A program made the translations under genes and the position numbers. A stretch of DNA of 13,525 nt, taken from NCBI GenBank assembly GCA_039029915.1, contig JBCCFD010000196.1, positions 1-13,525 of the forward strand, written 5' to 3'. Below the pieces are notes generated by a model. That model did not search any database, was not told the origin of the DNA, and saw only the letters and a program-made list of their open reading frames with translations. The DNA comes from QQUD01 sp039029915. GTDB lineage: Bacteria > Chloroflexota > Anaerolineae > Promineifilales > Promineifilaceae. Shown here piece after piece: positions 13,441-13,525 of this stretch (position 1 is the stretch's first letter; every line of letters begins with the position of its first letter).

Positions 13441-13525
13441 ACCCCGGATTCACCGGGATCAAGTTGTTCAAGCCCATCGAAAAGGTCATGCGTGACCGGA
13501 ACTTGCCGGTGATGCTGATCGATCC
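13441..13525 (+). other. GC3-rich sequence of different origin, possible partial gene at window edge
   Basis: Beyond the break in the integrase the sequence changes character: 47 of 85 bases are G or C. The plus-strand frame from 13443 (PGFTGIKLFKPIEKV…) is open to the window end, with G or C at about 24 of 28 third positions, unlike every other gene here. I do not recognise the protein. A minus-strand frame ending in TGA at 13437 is also open but lacks the third-position bias. It may be a fragment of another gene joined by recombination, or a chimeric contig end. Confidence 0.4.

Noticed and set aside
13441..13525. attI or attC site next to the integrase.
   Set aside because: I could not find the paired GTTRRRY/RYYYAAC cores or an imperfect hairpin in the 85 bp available.

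Overview
The window most resembles a member of the Chloroflexota (Anaerolineae or a relative). The grounds are a long Thr/Pro-rich linker in an envelope protein, a USP–DUF389–SH3 fusion, a DUF2723 membrane protein, a TPR-bearing Ser/Thr kinase, and two start sites that look leaderless. This assignment is an inference from protein style; the window has no rRNA or other phylogenetic marker. One DNA-level signature runs through most of it: the palindrome ACGGCCGT, usually within AACGGCCGTT, occurs 19 times, in all three codon phases and once between genes.

Layout. 1–984 (+) is the 3' part of a PPP-type metallophosphatase. It converges on a large cytoplasmic Ser/Thr protein kinase (3680→1056, −) that ends in thirteen uninterrupted 40-residue TPRs; the two could be an opposing signalling pair. 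3681–4212 is an AT-rich, gene-poor stretch with a structured leader. It precedes a 58-residue membrane or lipoprotein gene (4213–4389) that is too short for usual gene calling and is closed by a strong terminator. A -10 box directly after that terminator precedes a 936-residue DUF2723/GT-C-like membrane protein (4467–7277).

7278–7575 holds a hairpin, a bidirectional terminator and an 82-bp nested inverted-repeat (MITE-like) element flanked by a 6-bp direct repeat. Beside it lies a second tiny gene (7716→7576, −) encoding a signal peptide followed by a predicted 12-residue mature peptide with two cysteines. The two small genes share a near-identical 14-bp element about 55 nt ahead of their start codons.

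9949→7995 (−) is a compact three-gene operon: a thioredoxin-fold lipoprotein, a membrane-anchored CopC-like copper-binding protein and pyroglutamyl peptidase I, closed by a 14-bp-stem terminator. This suggests extracytoplasmic copper/redox handling with a cotranscribed peptidase. 10211–12514 (+) encodes the USP–USP–DUF389–(TP linker)–SH3 protein.

Five bases after its stop comes the 3' end of an integron-type tyrosine integrase (13440→12520, −). Its catalytic core and C-terminus are complete, but its N-terminus is cut at about 13440. There the sequence switches to 85 bp of GC3-rich, apparently unrelated coding DNA. This is either a recombination junction or an assembly chimera. No tRNA, rRNA or CRISPR array was seen.
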